64,000 nt of DNA, from contig OY986971.1 of NCBI GenBank assembly GCA_963920575.1, positions 3,945,340 through 4,009,339 of the forward strand, given 5' to 3'. The position numbers and the translations under genes are program-made. This document shows positions 11,023 through 22,031 of this stretch, piece by piece. The notes under the pieces are model-generated. The model made no database searches. It worked only from the letters and a program-made list of their open reading frames with translations, and had not been told where the DNA came from. Each line of letters opens with the position of its first letter. Position 1 is the stretch's first letter. Source of the stretch: Narthecium ossifragum (taxonomy: Eukaryota; Streptophyta; Magnoliopsida; Dioscoreales; Nartheciaceae).

Positions 11023-12974
11023 CTCCTCCTCCTCCCCCCAAGTCCCAACACAACTCTTCCTCGAACAAAATAAGATAGCTACTGTAAACCATGGTACCAA
11101 TCTATATAGCATCAGCTCCCCACGTTCATTAATGCTAGACTCATCATTCGTTATGTTGCAATCTAGCTATGTTGTTGCATGGTGTTCACCAAAAATAAGT
11201 TATTTTTCCCCCAATAAACCAAAGCACCAAAAATAAATCGGTATAGCAACAATGATCATTAGTCTTCATGAATCGGTGCTTTCATATCAATCTTTATAAT
11301 CATCGATCGACAGTGAATTATCAATCTAGATAGGAGTACATATCGATACCACCATACGATATAACACATCGGTAGTGGACAACCGATATATATGTAAATA
11401 ATTCATATTCTCAAACCGCTTAGATAGACTACGAATCAGGTACCGATTTTGTGATGGGTATGGTCGGTATCGTGACCCTGATATGAGGATTCCCAAACTC
11501 CAAACTCTTTGAACAAGCATAAATCCAGCAAAACAAATAATTCATGGGATTTCATAAGATTTAGGGCATCACAGGATATGGAATATAGGATATACAAGCA
11601 CAATATAATCTTGGTTTCACAAGATTTTGATTCGACAAGGTTTAGTGCATGAAATGACTTGGAGGAGACAAGGGCTTCACGGTTGGAGAAGAGGTCGTTC
11701 GTCGAAGAAGGGAATGTTGCTCGCCGGAGAGGGGGTCGTTTGTCGGGGAAACTTCATGGTCAATAGTAGGGCCCGGTCATCTTTCTTTTTGGATCGGTAG
11801 AAAGGGAGGGAGCTCCCGATGAGAGGGGTTCGTTTTACTCATACGATGGGGGTGGTGTTAATTAAGAAGGGTAGTTTAGAAAATTTTATTTCTTTGGTGT
11901 CATGCATTGAGTTAATTTCTTAACTTCAAAACCGGAGATACGATGAATTAAGCAAATGTGACGTGGTGAGTCAAGTGGATAGAATCCCCTCTCTTTCATA
12001 AGCTCATTTGGTTTCTTTGAATAACACTTATTTGTCTACATGACTAAAGCATGTACATTGCACATGCGTTTCAATCAATAGTGAGATAACGATTAGTTAA
12101 TATAGTTTATCAATAAAATAATATTAATATAATAGATCAATTAATTGATATATCATTATTGATTAGGGGTATATATATTACACATACCGGTGTGGTCATG
12201 TAAAATTTTTTTTTATCTTTTTTTAAATTCTCTGCTTTGCCCATTGGAGACTCCTCTACGCACTGGTACTGGGTCGGTGTGGTACGTTTTAGTTGTGGTT
12301 AAAAGCTTCTGAAGTGATCTAGCTTACGTACAAACCTCGTATATGCTGCTGCATGCACATGCAAACATGCAAAGAGAAGGGGTACTTAAGCTAATTAATA
12401 AAGGATACGTACGTACCATCTGAAAGGTAGACTATGGAGGATATAGGCCATAGGTGGTGGTGGTGGCCTGGGTGGGGGAGAGTCGAGATGCGGATAGCGT
12501 GCTCTGAACGTCAAAATCGCCTGCAGAGTGACAGTGCCGCAGGTGCTGCTGCGCTAAGGCCAGTAGTAGTAGTTTGGCTTCGTGCCAGCGGCGCGCCGTT
12601 CGATGGTAGCGTCGGACGATAGGACTCACAGGTCTTGTTTAATGTGGAAATATCTTTATTTCAAGTTAAGGAATTTTATATCTGATTTTAAAAATAATTT
12701 TATAATAATTATTTAGAATAAAAAAAAAAAAAGTAAAGAATGAGAATAATTTTGTAATGATTATTTGAAATATGAAAAAATGTTTGGAAATAAAGTATGG
12801 AATAAATAGTAGATTCGAGAATATTTAAGAAATATTCCCTTTCCTTAACCCGGATTAGGGTTATTGGGCCCATGCTTGCGGACAAAGTTCTTGCCGGCAT
12901 GAGATTATTTCAAACTTTTTGAGGGTGTTTGGTTGATGTGCATCTTGGCATTTGCAGGTTATCTCACTAGTAAT
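11023..12974. other. Intergenic DNA, no gene recognised
   Basis: Mixed AT-rich sequence with short ORFs under 70 codons, none with a recognisable domain. 12434-12622 is GC-rich and open on both strands but has no homology I recognise and no clear splice context. 12640-12975 is AT-rich. Confidence 0.5.
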
Positions 12975-13381
12975 TGTTAGTCAATATAATGGCTAATCAA
13001 TCGATGATTAATATGTCAGCATAATAAATATGGCCGATAGACTTTCAAATCCAATTGAGCGATATCGCCCAAAGAATGAAATCGTCGATTAAGATCATCG
13101 CCCAAAGAGAAAAATCATCAATAAAAAATAATGATTGTTTCCACGTGAAGAAACCGTCAATCAAGAGCGACAACGATTTACAAGCGATGATACTTTTTAC
13201 TAAGAACGATGATCTTCTTTACACAAGAAGTTTATCGACCAAAAGTGATAACAGGTTATCGGCCAAAGACTTTGTTCATTTAAAGAACAAAATGTCAGCT
13301 TTGGACGATGAAGAAACGAAATAAGAGAAAATACCAATCAAGAAAGATGACGCTACATACACAAGCTCACCAACCCGACGC

Positions 13382-13505
13382 AACCGTCATCGGTCAGAAG
13401 CTCATCGTTCAGACACAACCGTCATCGGTCAGAAGCTCATCGCTCAGACACAACCGTCATCGGTCAGAAGCTCATCGCTCAGATGTAACCGTCATCGGCC
13501 AGAGC
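13382..13505 (+). repeat. 35-bp tandem repeat in the D 5' LTR (about 3.5 units)
   Basis: Unit starts AACCGTCATCGGTCAGAAGC and continues with CTCATCGCTCAGACAC; starts at 13382, 13417, 13452 and 13487. It lies upstream of the TATA box, in U3, where such repeats may act as enhancer elements (inference). The 3' LTR has one more unit. Confidence 0.88.
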
Positions 13506-13617
13506 AAAGAGTGAAGAAACGAGGAAATGTCGGAGAACATGGGACACGCGGCTTATCCAGAGTGAAAGATGGAAGACGAAAGAGAACGTGTTGGACAAAG
13601 CAGTTGAACTGCTCTCG

Positions 13618-13625
13618 TATAAATA
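13618..13625 (+). promoter_or_regulatory. TATA box of the D 5' LTR
   Basis: TATAAATA in GCTCTCGTATAAATACTTC, about 110 bp after the 35-bp repeats and conserved in the 3' LTR at 24225-24232. Likely U3/R promoter of the element. Confidence 0.6.
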
Positions 13626-14259
13626 CTTCTTCCTTTCACTATGTAAACTCTCTTGCAAATCAAACACAGAGCCTGCGCGTCTGGATTTCCTTCTGTTCTT
13701 TCAATATGTTTACTGTTCCTGTAAGTTGATTTAGTTAATATAATGACATCGTTTCTTCAATCTTTAGTTAGTCATTTTTGCTTTAAGTAGTTTAGATTAC
13801 TGTTTTAGATGGTTAATTTAGTTTTAGATAGTTATGATTTCTTTTACATTTTTTAGATGTTTTCTTTACTGCATTTCCTTAGATTAATTTAATATTAGGA
13901 GTTTTTACTTCATAGATTATATTAAATTAATGAATAGATTTAAATACGTTTTTCCTGGATTTAGCAACTTAGGCTGATCTTTAACACTTTCTTTAATTAA
14001 TTTCATAATATTAGATAATTTATACTTTTAGTAGGTTCATTTAGACTATTTTAAGTTAATCTAGATAATTAGCTTTTAATTAGATTATTAAATTAGGTCT
14101 AATCTAGGTTTCCATTTTACTTGACATTTCTTATTCGAACTTCGTTTGAAGGAGTAGAACTTAACCATAATCATATGATACTTAAGTGTGGAGTAGATTT
14201 TGACCTTGACTATTTGACCGGTCAACGGTTAGATTTCTGTTCTAACATTTTTTGGAACA

Positions 14260-14910
14260 ACCAGATATGTGGAGTGGCTTTCTAATATAGTGCCAGTGAA
14301 GAAGAAAAATGGCAAACTTAGAGTACGTATAAACTTTAGAAACTTGAATTTGGCAACGCCCAAGGATGAATATCCTATGCCATCGGTCGACAATTTGGTT
14401 GATTCAACCGCTGGACATGAAATATATTCGTTTATGGATGGGTATTCGGGGTATAACCAAATTTATATCGCCGAGAACGATGTTCATAAAACGGCGTTTA
14501 GATGTCCAGGATCACTTGGTAGCTATGAATGGGTTGTTATGCCCTTTGGTCTAAAAAATGATGGTGCTACTTATCAGCGAGCGATGAATTTGATTTTTCA
14601 TGATATGATCGGCCAGTTTGTAGAAGTTTATGTCGATGATATTGTGGTAAAATCACCAGTTATGGCAGATCACTTTTCTCAATTGATCAAAGCTTTTGAG
14701 CGAATGAGAGAATATAATTTGAAATTAAATCCCGTAAAATGTGCATTTGGGGTACAAGCAGGGAACTTTCTTGGTTTTATCGTCCATCAGCGAGGAATAG
14801 AACTCGACCAAAATAAAGCAAAGTCTATTATTGAGGCTAGTCCTCCAAAGACTAAGAAAGAACTGTAAACATTTCTTGGTCAAGTAAATTTTTTGAGAAG
14901 ATTTATTGCT
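14260..14910 (+). pseudogene. Reverse transcriptase of element D (N-terminus deleted)
   Basis: The frame enters RT at EWLSNIVPVKKKNGK, without protease or the first RT blocks. RT motifs in order: SFMDGYSGYNQ-like near 14430, WVVMPFGLKNDGATYQRAM near 14530-14590, catalytic YVDDIVVKS at about 14628-14655, and the thumb region KCAFGVQAGNFLGF near 14740. A TAA at 14866-14868 follows KKEL, where the family normally has Q (CAA to TAA). The Met at 14269 is only the first available start. RT would synthesise element cDNA; with no N-terminus and a stop it is inactive. The junction with the 5' leader is abrupt, which shows an internal deletion. Confidence 0.85.
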
Positions 14911-15360
14911 AACTGTGCAGGCAAGTCAAGAGTTCTCATCGCTCTTACGAATAAAGAATGAAGACGACTTCGTCTGGGAAGAACGACATCAACAAGCATT
15001 TGAATGCTTAAAAAAGTACTTAGCAACGCCACCAGTTATGGCGTCGCCAAGGTTGAAGGATCCCATGAAGCTTTACATCGCTGCAGTATACCGATCGATT
15101 GGAGGTCTCTTGGTGCAAGACGGAAAAGATGGAGTCGAGAGAGCAGTGTACTATTTAAGTAGACAATTATTATCTTATGAGCAAAAGTACTCGCCATAGA
15201 AAAATTATGTTTGGCCTTGTATTTTATGTGTACCAAGTTGAGAGCTTATTTAAAGCCTGTAACTGTCTACTTGATTTCTAAATATAATGTAATGAAGTTC
15301 ATGTTTTCTCGACCAATTTTACATCAGCGTATTGGTTACTGGGTATTAACTTTAGCAGAG
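14911..15360 (+). pseudogene. RNase H (RT-associated) of element D, frameshifted
   Basis: Continues pol after the RT stop in another frame: DDFVWEERHQQAFECLK and VYYLSRQLLSYEQKYS are the RT connection and RNase H region. A TAG at 15197-15199 and a frame change follow; the next frame resumes with LCLALYFMCTKLRAYL, the end of the same domain. RNase H removes the RNA strand of the RNA/DNA hybrid. At least two frame breaks make it non-functional. Confidence 0.75.
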
Positions 15361-15778
15361 TTTGACATAAAATTTGTCTCTCAAAAGGCTGTTAAAGACC
15401 AAGTATTGGCCGATTTTTTAACCGATTATCCTTGTGTAGATATCCCAAAAGAATTAGAACGAGAGATTAATATTATATCCCTCATTCCATGGACGATGTA
15501 CTTTGATGGTTCTAAAACTATCATTGGAGTAGGCCTTGGGATTACAATCTTATCGCCCATTGGACGCAAATATAACTTTGCATATACATTGTCGCAATTA
15601 TGCACCAACAATCAGGCCGAATATGAAGCGCTAATCATCGGCCTTGAAATTTTATTGGACTTAGGAGTGTCCAATGTGCAAATTAAAGGTGATTTACAAT
15701 TGGTGATAAACCATCTACTAGGATATTATAAGTGCCAGAGCGATATGCTAATTCCATTTCATCAAATTGCTCTATAAT
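15361..15778 (+). pseudogene. Second, archaeal-type RNase H domain of element D
   Basis: After AVKDQVLADFLTDYP a second RNase H follows: MYFDGSK (first Asp) near 15500, NQAEYEALIIGLEILLD (Glu) near 15612-15660, GDLQLVINHLLG (Asp) near 15690. This extra RNase H after the RT-linked one is typical of the Tat group. The frame ends at TAA 15775-15777, after which the remaining pol linker continues through more breaks (15780-15980). Confidence 0.8.
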
Positions 15779-15983
15779 TATTAAATCATTTTAACGATTT
15801 TGACTTACTTTTCGTTCCAAGACTACAGAATGATGAAGCTAATACCCTCGCCCAAATAGCATCTAGCTATAAAATGTTAAAACACTTGGGGGGCATGGCT
15901 AATTTCAGTTACGGTACGATACAGTCTGCTTTAGAGCGATTTCATCGCTCATTTGAGATAAATCAAATCGATGGCCAACAAGA

Positions 15984-17228
15984 TTGGAGTACCCAATCAT
16001 TGCTTTTTTGCAAAATCCATCGATTAAGGTCGATAGAAAAATCCGTCTTAAAGCGATACACTATTTTTTACAAAACGATGTTTTGTATAAGCGTCGTCCA
16101 GATGGGATTTTATTGCGATGCTTAAGTCCCGATGAAGCGAAACTAACAATGGCCAAGATACATAACGGTGTCTATGGGGCACATCAATCTGGCATAAAAA
16201 TGCGATGGCTAATAATGCGCAGTGGCTTTTATTTGCCGCGCATGGGGGAGGAATGTGCCACATATGCAAAAGGATGTGAATCGTGCCAAAAACATGGTCC
16301 ATTACAGTGAGCACCAACGAGTGAGTTATCGATCATTGTAAAGCAATGGCCATTCAGATGTTGGACGATAGACATTATAGGAAAGATATATCCTCCATCG
16401 TCCATGTTGTACAAATTTGTGATTGTGGCAACAGACTATTTCACTAAATGGGTAGAAGCTATCCCATTAAAAACAGTTTCTGATGATCAAGTGATAAATT
16501 TCATCTGGGAAAACATCATATGTAGATTTGGCATTCCACAAACAATTTTGTCCGATCAAGGGACAATGTTTGTAAGCTCTAAGGTAAAGAATTTTTTGGT
16601 CGAATATAAAATTAATATGGCCAATTCTACACCTTACTATGCCCAATCTAATGGACAAGCTGAAGCGTCCAATAAAACCATCAAGTCAATCATAAGAAAG
16701 ATGATGGACGATAATCCAAGGCAATGGCATGAAGGATTGCTAAGAGCGTTATGGGCACATAGGACTACACCTAAGTCTAGTACTAAGATTACGCCTTATC
16801 AGTTGGTATATGGTCAAGAGGCGGTTTTACCGGCTGAGATAAATGTTCTATCGCCCAGAGTTTTAGAACAAGATCACTCAACTAGTGAAGAATATGAAGA
16901 AGCATTAATGTACAATCTCTTAGAGGTCGATGAACAACAAGCTATTGCCTTAGAAAATATAGAGGCACAAAAATTGAAAGTGGCCGATATCTATAATAAG
17001 AGAGTAGTATCAAAAGAATTTCAAGAAGGAGACTTAGTTTGGAAAACGATCCTACCTATAGATCGGAATTACCCTAAATATGGAAAGTGGTCGCCCAATT
17101 GGGAAGGACCATACCTGGTCGATCAAGTGTTGCCAAATGGGTCATATCAACTAAAGACTATCGATGGTGGGTTACATCGATCAATGATAAATGGCCGATA
17201 CCTTAAAAGGTATTACCCGTCAATATAA
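15984..17228 (+). pseudogene. Integrase of element D
   Basis: The zinc-binding HHCC module (HNGVYGAHQSG, then CATYAKGCESCQ) at about 16160-16295 is followed by a TGA at about 16309 where other Tat integrases have Trp. The same frame then continues into the DDE core: WTIDIIG (first Asp) near 16365, ILSDQG (second Asp) near 16550, and NGQAEASNK (Glu) near 16655. The C-terminal region has KWSPNWEGPYLV and ends LKRYYPSI with a natural stop at 17226-17228. Integrase inserts the cDNA into host DNA. The stop between the zinc module and core makes this copy inactive unless read through. Confidence 0.87.
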
Positions 17229-17320
17229 AGCAAAAGAATAGAAGAGAAAAACGTCCTTAAAATGGACGATAGCAATTGTTCATTACAAAAATGATCGGCC
17301 AACAGTTCAACATTTACAAA
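17229..17320. other. Short spacer between converging pol and antisense gene of D
   Basis: Only 92 bp separate the integrase stop on plus from the stop of the antisense coiled-coil exon on minus, so both 3' ends and presumably both polyadenylation regions overlap here. Confidence 0.6.
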
Positions 17321-18037
17321 TTATTTCCTTAAAGAGAGTTGTTGAGAGATGCGAGCGATTTTGTCTCTGAACGCTTTAAGCTGATATTTGTTCTTGACCA
17401 ATTCAGCATTGATTTCAATTTGGCGATCTTTGGAAGACTCAGCTTCAAGGGCATCATATTCTTCTATATCTTTATTGCTCTCTTGGTTGATCTGTCTACT
17501 CTCTTTGACGAGATAGTTCCTTTGTGTCTTAAGTTGAAGAATTTGTGCTTCTAGTTCTTTGATTTGAGCATCAACTTTAGAAATGGCTGATTCCCTCTCG
17601 CCAATGGCATCCAAGTTCATTGATAGTTTATTAATGCTATCGCTGATCTTATTTTTCAAGAGTGCTCGTCGCTCTCGACGTTCTCCAACAAGAACAAGCT
17701 CGTTGACAAAATTCTTCTTTTCCGCATCAAAGCTTTCAATGGTCGATTTTATGCTTTGGATGTCATCTATTTCTTCGGACGAAAACCCTAACACTTCAGG
17801 ATCAATCGCCAAGAATACATCAGTCGATCTCTCAAAAATATTCTGATCTGAAACTGCAAAGTTTTCCTTTGGTAGCTTGTCCAAAATGATCATGCAATCG
17901 GCCAATGCTTTTCTAAGGTCATGATATCGACCTTGTTGGATAGCCGCAGGATTAGAGGCCGTTTGCTTTTCAGAAAGGCGTGCTTGCCATGACTCATTCA
18001 GAGAGTGGAGAGAATTGACCAAATCAGCTATATCGGC
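17321..18037 (-). pseudogene. Antisense gene of element D: last exon, coiled-coil protein end
   Basis: Open from an acceptor (TTTTAG at 18038) to a stop at 17321-17323, about 238 codons. The residues are Glu/Lys/Gln/Leu-rich with heptad-like spacing (KVDAQIKELEAQILQLKTQR, KNKYQLKAFRDKIARISQQL), predicting a long coiled coil for oligomerisation. It joins in phase 0 to the exon ending at 18117 across a 79-bp GT-AG intron. Its function is unknown. It forms the C-terminus of the PMD protein encoded further upstream on the same strand. This exon has no visible break, but the gene as a whole is broken. Confidence 0.7.
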
Positions 18038-18116
18038 CTAAAATTAAGAATGATAAAAACTCATGATCGATATCGGTCATAAAAGTAAATTTGATTAGAT
18101 AAGATTGAACTCATAC

Positions 18117-18570
18117 CTCATCTGAAGCAAAAGTTGATGAACTTGCTTGCGGAGTGTTGAACGATGTCGATGGTGCGACGACGGGTACAATTGTCAAAGT
18201 ATCATCGGCCATTGTCGTTTGTGGTATAGTGGGAATTGGAGCAGGCATAGTGACAGAAATGTTTATTGTTGAAATGCTGGGGGGCACATTGACATTGTGT
18301 TGAACGTCACTGGCCGATAGCTCAGGAACAAGCAATGTCTCGACCAAGGGCTGTAAGGTCGATACACCAGTAGAAGCTGTTTCAGATGATAGTTGAATAT
18401 CACCAAGGTCCGTCAAAAGATTATAAGGACCATAAACAAGCATCTGACCGATAGGTGACAAACATGGTCCGGTTGGAGTAAGATTCAGAACGTCAAAAAT
18501 ATCTTCGACGTTAACATCGTCTCGTCTTTCATCTTCGAACGATGAAATGATGATGTTTTCTTTATTAGAG
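18117..18570 (-). pseudogene. Antisense gene of element D: Pro/Ser/Thr-rich linker exon
   Basis: Open on minus from about 18570 to a GT donor at 18116. It encodes an acidic start (SSFEDERRDDVNVEDIFD) and then a low-complexity T/P/S/V linker ending SSTFASDE. The 3' junction is clean. The 5' acceptor is not certain: the only nearby AG does not give the right phase with the previous exon, so a small frameshift may exist here. Confidence 0.55.
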
Positions 18571-18658
18571 GGTTGTTAACATAGAAACGAGAAAAGATCG
18601 ATGAAACAAATCATGGAGAAAGAATGATTAAATGTTTCATTCAAAAATGAACACATAC

Positions 18659-18800
18659 TTGTTGCGTCAAGGGTTCAACCTGACTGGAGATGGCGACAAG
18701 ATCTTTCTCAGTTTCTTCGCAAACAGCCTCATCGCCCAAGTGGGAGAGAGAACTAGAAAGAGATAAAAGGTGGGAAGGAGTGGAGGAATCCGATCTCTCT
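18659..18800 (-). pseudogene. Antisense gene of element D: short Ser-rich exon
   Basis: Bounded by an acceptor (TTTTGTAG before 18800) and a donor (GTATGT from 18658). It encodes ERSDSSTPSHLLSLSSSL and a short acidic stretch ending LTQQ. Its phase matches the exon upstream (two bases AA plus one base A make one codon), good evidence that these are real introns of a once-functional spliced antisense gene. Confidence 0.6.
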
Positions 18801-18871
18801 CTACAAAACAAGGAAGAGTGAGTTCGAGATATAAAGGTAGAGAAATATAAGATAGTAAATAGAATACTCAC

Positions 18872-19735
18872 TTAGAAGCAGAAGCAGAATGTATACTCTG
18901 TCTACTATCTGGCGATCCTGCATCATCTCCTACTGCTGAAGATGAACGAGCTTGTTGTTCAGGTTCCTCAGCTGCTATTCCCTCAACCACCACATTTTCG
19001 ACCGCTACTTCATCGGCCATAGTTTCCTCAACCAAAGGCCTCTCGGCCAATGGAGATGGCCTGGATTCACCAGCTAATACTTTCTTCTTCTTGCGTGATA
19101 AACTCTCTTCAGTAGACTCTCCACGTCTCTTTTTGGGCAATTCTCCACCCTTTCCAATAGAAGCAATAACTTTCCTCTTTTTCTGAGGCCTATCCTCTTC
19201 TTCAACACGTTCAAAAGCTTCTTTCTTACGCCCCAATTTCTTAGGAGGAACAAAGTTGTTGAAGACATCATTTTTGTCTTGAGAAAAGTGACGCTCTTTG
19301 ATGGCCGAGTCCCAAACATCGGCGATAGTAGCATCGATGTCGGCCATTGGTTCAAAATGTGTAAGCTTAAAATGATTACAAAGAGCTATATCTCTCTTCT
19401 CTACAGTAATTACTCTATCGATGTTGTGGAAAACTCATCGCCCTTTAGCCACTATATTATAGCTAAAGAAAGGAGGAACTGGCCAGGCTTGCTTCAATCC
19501 AAACTGACGGGCAACAAAGTTCGGAGCATAGACTTCCACTCCGCATTTGTTATTGGATCTGCCCCACGCCATATCAAAATGAAGATCTCGGCCGACCAAG
19601 AAACGGACCCACGCCAATCTTTTTTCTTCATCGTCCAAATTGGCCGACAAATCGAGGAGTGGACGAATACAAGCTGGGTGAGAGTTATGATTGAAAGGAC
19701 GATAGGAAGAAAAACTAGATAAAGTATAAAAATAA
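18872..19735 (-). pseudogene. Antisense gene of element D: PMD C-terminal part and Lys/Arg-rich region
   Basis: Downstream of the transposon insertion the PMD frame resumes: HPACIRPLLDLSANL, FLVGRDLHFDMAWG and NFVARQFGLKQA; the last matches the VARQFGL motif of the PMD gene in element E. A TGA at 19435-19437 interrupts after VAKGR. The same frame then continues through VFHNIDRVITVEKRDIAL and MADIDATIADVWDSAI into a basic region (KKRKV, KKRRGESTEE, RKKKKV) resembling nuclear localisation signals. It ends at a donor at 18871. A nuclear protein is inferred. One nonsense codon plus the insertion inactivate it. Confidence 0.68.
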
Positions 19736-19744
19736 TTAAAAGTA

Positions 19745-20613
19745 GGTTAAAAATTATTTTGGTCCCCTCTAGTTTCAGGGTTTTTCAATCTAAATCCTGT
19801 GTTTCAAAACGTAACAAAACAAACCATGTAATTACAATAATTTCACTTAAAACCCAAATTACTGACGGTCGTTTCTTGACTTAACGGCCATGAGTAATTC
19901 ATTTTGGGAAAATATCATTTTCGTCCCTTCTAGTTTCAGGGTTTTTCATTTTAAACCCTATGGTTATAATAATTTCATTTTAAACCATGTATTTCAAAAC
20001 ATAACAAAACAAACCATGTGGTTATAATAATTTCACTTTAAACTCAAATTTAGTAATGGCCGTTACAGACTTAACGTCAAACTGATTTTGACCCAATGTT
20101 GACCGGTTTATTCTGTTCTCTCTCTTCCTTCACTTATCTCCCTCTAGCTGCATGCGGCTTCCCGCCGCCAGACCGCCCGGGCACCCCACCTCCAGATCTC
20201 TCGACAAGCTGAGATCTTAGGCGACCCAAGATAAGATTTTTAGGCGACCCAAGAGGCCATTACTCTAATCTATCCCTTCACATTGGTGGCCTTTAACTCC
20301 TGCATATTGTCGCCACCACCCATGCAAGCTCTTCCCAGCTTGGTGTTAAGTCTGTAACGACCGTTACTAAATTTGGGTTTAAAATGAAATTATTGTAACC
20401 ATAGGGTTTAAAATGAAAAACCCAGAAACTAGAGGGGACCAAAATGATATTTTCCCTTTCATTTTAAACCTTGTGTTTCAACAAACGGCCTTTACTAAAT
20501 TTGGGTTTAAAGTGAAATTATTGTAACTACATGGTCTGTTTTGTTACGTTTTGAAACACAGGGTTTAAAACTAAAAACCCTGAAACTAGAGGGGACTAAA
20601 ATGATTTTTACCC
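19745..20613. mobile_element. Mutator-like (MULE) non-autonomous element with 9-bp TSD
   Basis: Left end GGTTAAAAATTATTTTGG and right end (inverted) GGGTAAAAATCATTTTAG continue as inverted repeats of over 100 bp sharing TCCCCTCTAGTTTCAGGG. Flanks 19736-19744 and 20614-20622 are both TTAAAAGTA, a perfect 9-bp TSD typical of Mutator. It has no transposase and sits inside the antisense PMD gene of element D, and it itself contains a second copy of the family. Confidence 0.88.
19906..20456. mobile_element. Second MULE of the same family nested inside the first
   Basis: Inner ends GGGAAAATATCATTTT and (inverted) GGGAAAATATCATTTT with shared TCTAGTTTCAGG. Flanks ATTCATTTT (19897-19905) and TTTCATTTT (20457-20465) agree at 8 of 9 bases. 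The 551-bp unit has a GC-rich centre (20160-20230) of unknown origin, possibly captured host DNA. Confidence 0.78.
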
Positions 20614-20623
20614 TTAAAAGTAT

Positions 20624-21639
20624 GCTCGAGGGATTTGGAAATGAATGATGAAGAAAGATACAAATAGCCTTGAGTTCTGGCCGATGAAGAAGAAGGAGGT
20701 AGATGGAGCCCAGGAAAATAGGCTCTAAGCCATAATTGGACAATCCAAAGAGGGCTAAAACCAGTGAGACTTCCACCCTCTTTCAATCGCTCAAGAGTAA
20801 GATAGATGCCTCTATATATAGCCGATAGAATAAAAGTGGAAAGGACAAAACTTGCTTTCCATAACAATAGCTTGGGCGAATTCGATATAACCCTTAACCG
20901 GTTTCTTAGAAGGAAGACAAAGAACGAATTTACAAAGCCAGTAATAGATGAAAGCTAATCGTTCTCTAGCATTTGGTGGCTCATCCGTCTCTTCAAGTTT
21001 GGCATAGGCCTTGATAAAAACACCATAGTTTTTATCAGAATAAAAAACTGTTTCCTTAGAAGAAAGCTCCATATTGGCCGATACCAGATCGCCGATAGGA
21101 GAAAGACCGGTCAAAAGAGCGATGTCCAGAAGAGTAATAGAAAGAGTGCCACAAGGAAAAACAAAGTTGTTGTATTCTATCGACCAAAAAAGAAACGACG
21201 ACAGAAGTAAGTTGGGCTCTTGAGCAGGAACCCTAGTGCTCAAATCCAAGAAATCCAAAATGCCAGCATCAGAAAAAATTTTCTTGGAGTCTAAATGATT
21301 GACCATTCTACTATGCCATTTGATGAATTTGTCATCAGTCAAAGGCCATGGCGTAATGGGATTCTTAGCAGAAAGGGTTGAAAGATTAAGTTCCTGGGAC
21401 AAAGGAAGATCGTCGAAAACTGGAAAATTTTGAACAATAATTTGAAGATTGGAAGACAGAGAAGGTAAAAGATCAGAAATAAAGCAATGACCCAAAGAAA
21501 AGAACCTGGAAGAAGAATCTCCTGCTTTGACCAGATAGTTTCCTCTTGCCTCGTCTGATATCAAGATCCCATTGAATTCTGCGTAAGCTTTGCAGGCTTC
21601 CTTGTGCACCTCCTCATCAGCTTTGAGTTCACGAACCAT
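20624..21639 (-). pseudogene. Antisense gene of element D: plant mobile domain (PMD) N-terminal exon
   Basis: Minus-strand ORF starting MVRELKADEEVHKEACKAYA. The central block NNFVFPCGTLSITLLDIALL followed by TGLSPIGD matches the PMD (aminotransferase-like, PF10536) signature, where a G, two small hydrophobics and TLLDI recur. After MESKF the frame shifts by one near 20860; the next frame continues the domain with AIYRGIYLTLERLKEGG and PLWIVQLWLRAYFPGL. The rest of the domain is beyond the MULE at 19745-20613. PMD proteins (MAIN/MAIL1 type) act in the nucleus in silencing and genome stability, and TE-borne PMD copies are known in Gypsy and Mutator elements. A frameshift, an insertion and a downstream stop make this a pseudogene. 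Confidence 0.8.
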
Positions 21640-21999
21640 GGTGACAAACGGAAAGTTTGACGGAAAAGAAGAAGAAGAACTCTCCGATGACTCAGAAAAT
21701 ACAAGAAGAAATAAGCCTCAGCGTCGCGAATTTAAGAGACGAAAGAACGCTGAAACCCTAACAGCAGACCAATAACGATCTTTCGCGCTAAAGGAGTATG
21801 GTTAAAAGAGTATACATGTCAGATAAGGACGGCGCATTAAATGCGGAATATCAAAAGATATGGATAGAGAAGGAAAACGGAACGATGATTCTGTTTCCCA
21901 GATAATGATCATCGTTAACCTTTAATGGTTAACAAGCAAGCTGTCAAATCACATCAGATGCGGTCATTTCGTCATAATTTCAAACTCCTCGATTGCCGC
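21640..21999 (-). promoter_or_regulatory. Presumed upstream region of the D antisense gene
   Basis: The 360 bp between the antisense start codon and the polypurine tract contain no ORF of note. Any promoter for the antisense gene must be here or read out of the 3' LTR. No convincing TATA box was found, so this is an inference from position only. Confidence 0.3.
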
Positions 22000-22012
22000 A
22001 TGGGGAGCAAAA
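22000..22012 (+). other. Polypurine tract of element D
   Basis: ATGGGGAGCAAAA lies directly before the TGTTAG start of the 3' LTR. It is the expected plus-strand primer and fixes the LTR boundary at 22013. Confidence 0.8.
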
Positions 22013-22031
22013 TGTTAGCCAATATAATGGT

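Larger units (their letters stand above)
12975..14247 (+). repeat. 5' LTR of element D
   Basis: 1273 bp, TGTTAG...CTAACA. Its copy at the other end differs at scattered bases and by one extra 35-bp tandem unit. No standard tRNA primer site follows; the sequence after it is TTTTTTGGAACAACCAGATA, so the PBS may have been lost in the deletion that removed gag. Confidence 0.9.

Noticed and set aside
12432..12629. GC-rich ORFs on both strands
   Set aside because: Short, no recognisable motif; open on both strands because of composition.
13382..13505. Regular 35-bp repeats considered as a CRISPR-like array
   Set aside because: Units are directly adjacent without spacers, lie in a plant LTR and recur in the partner LTR.
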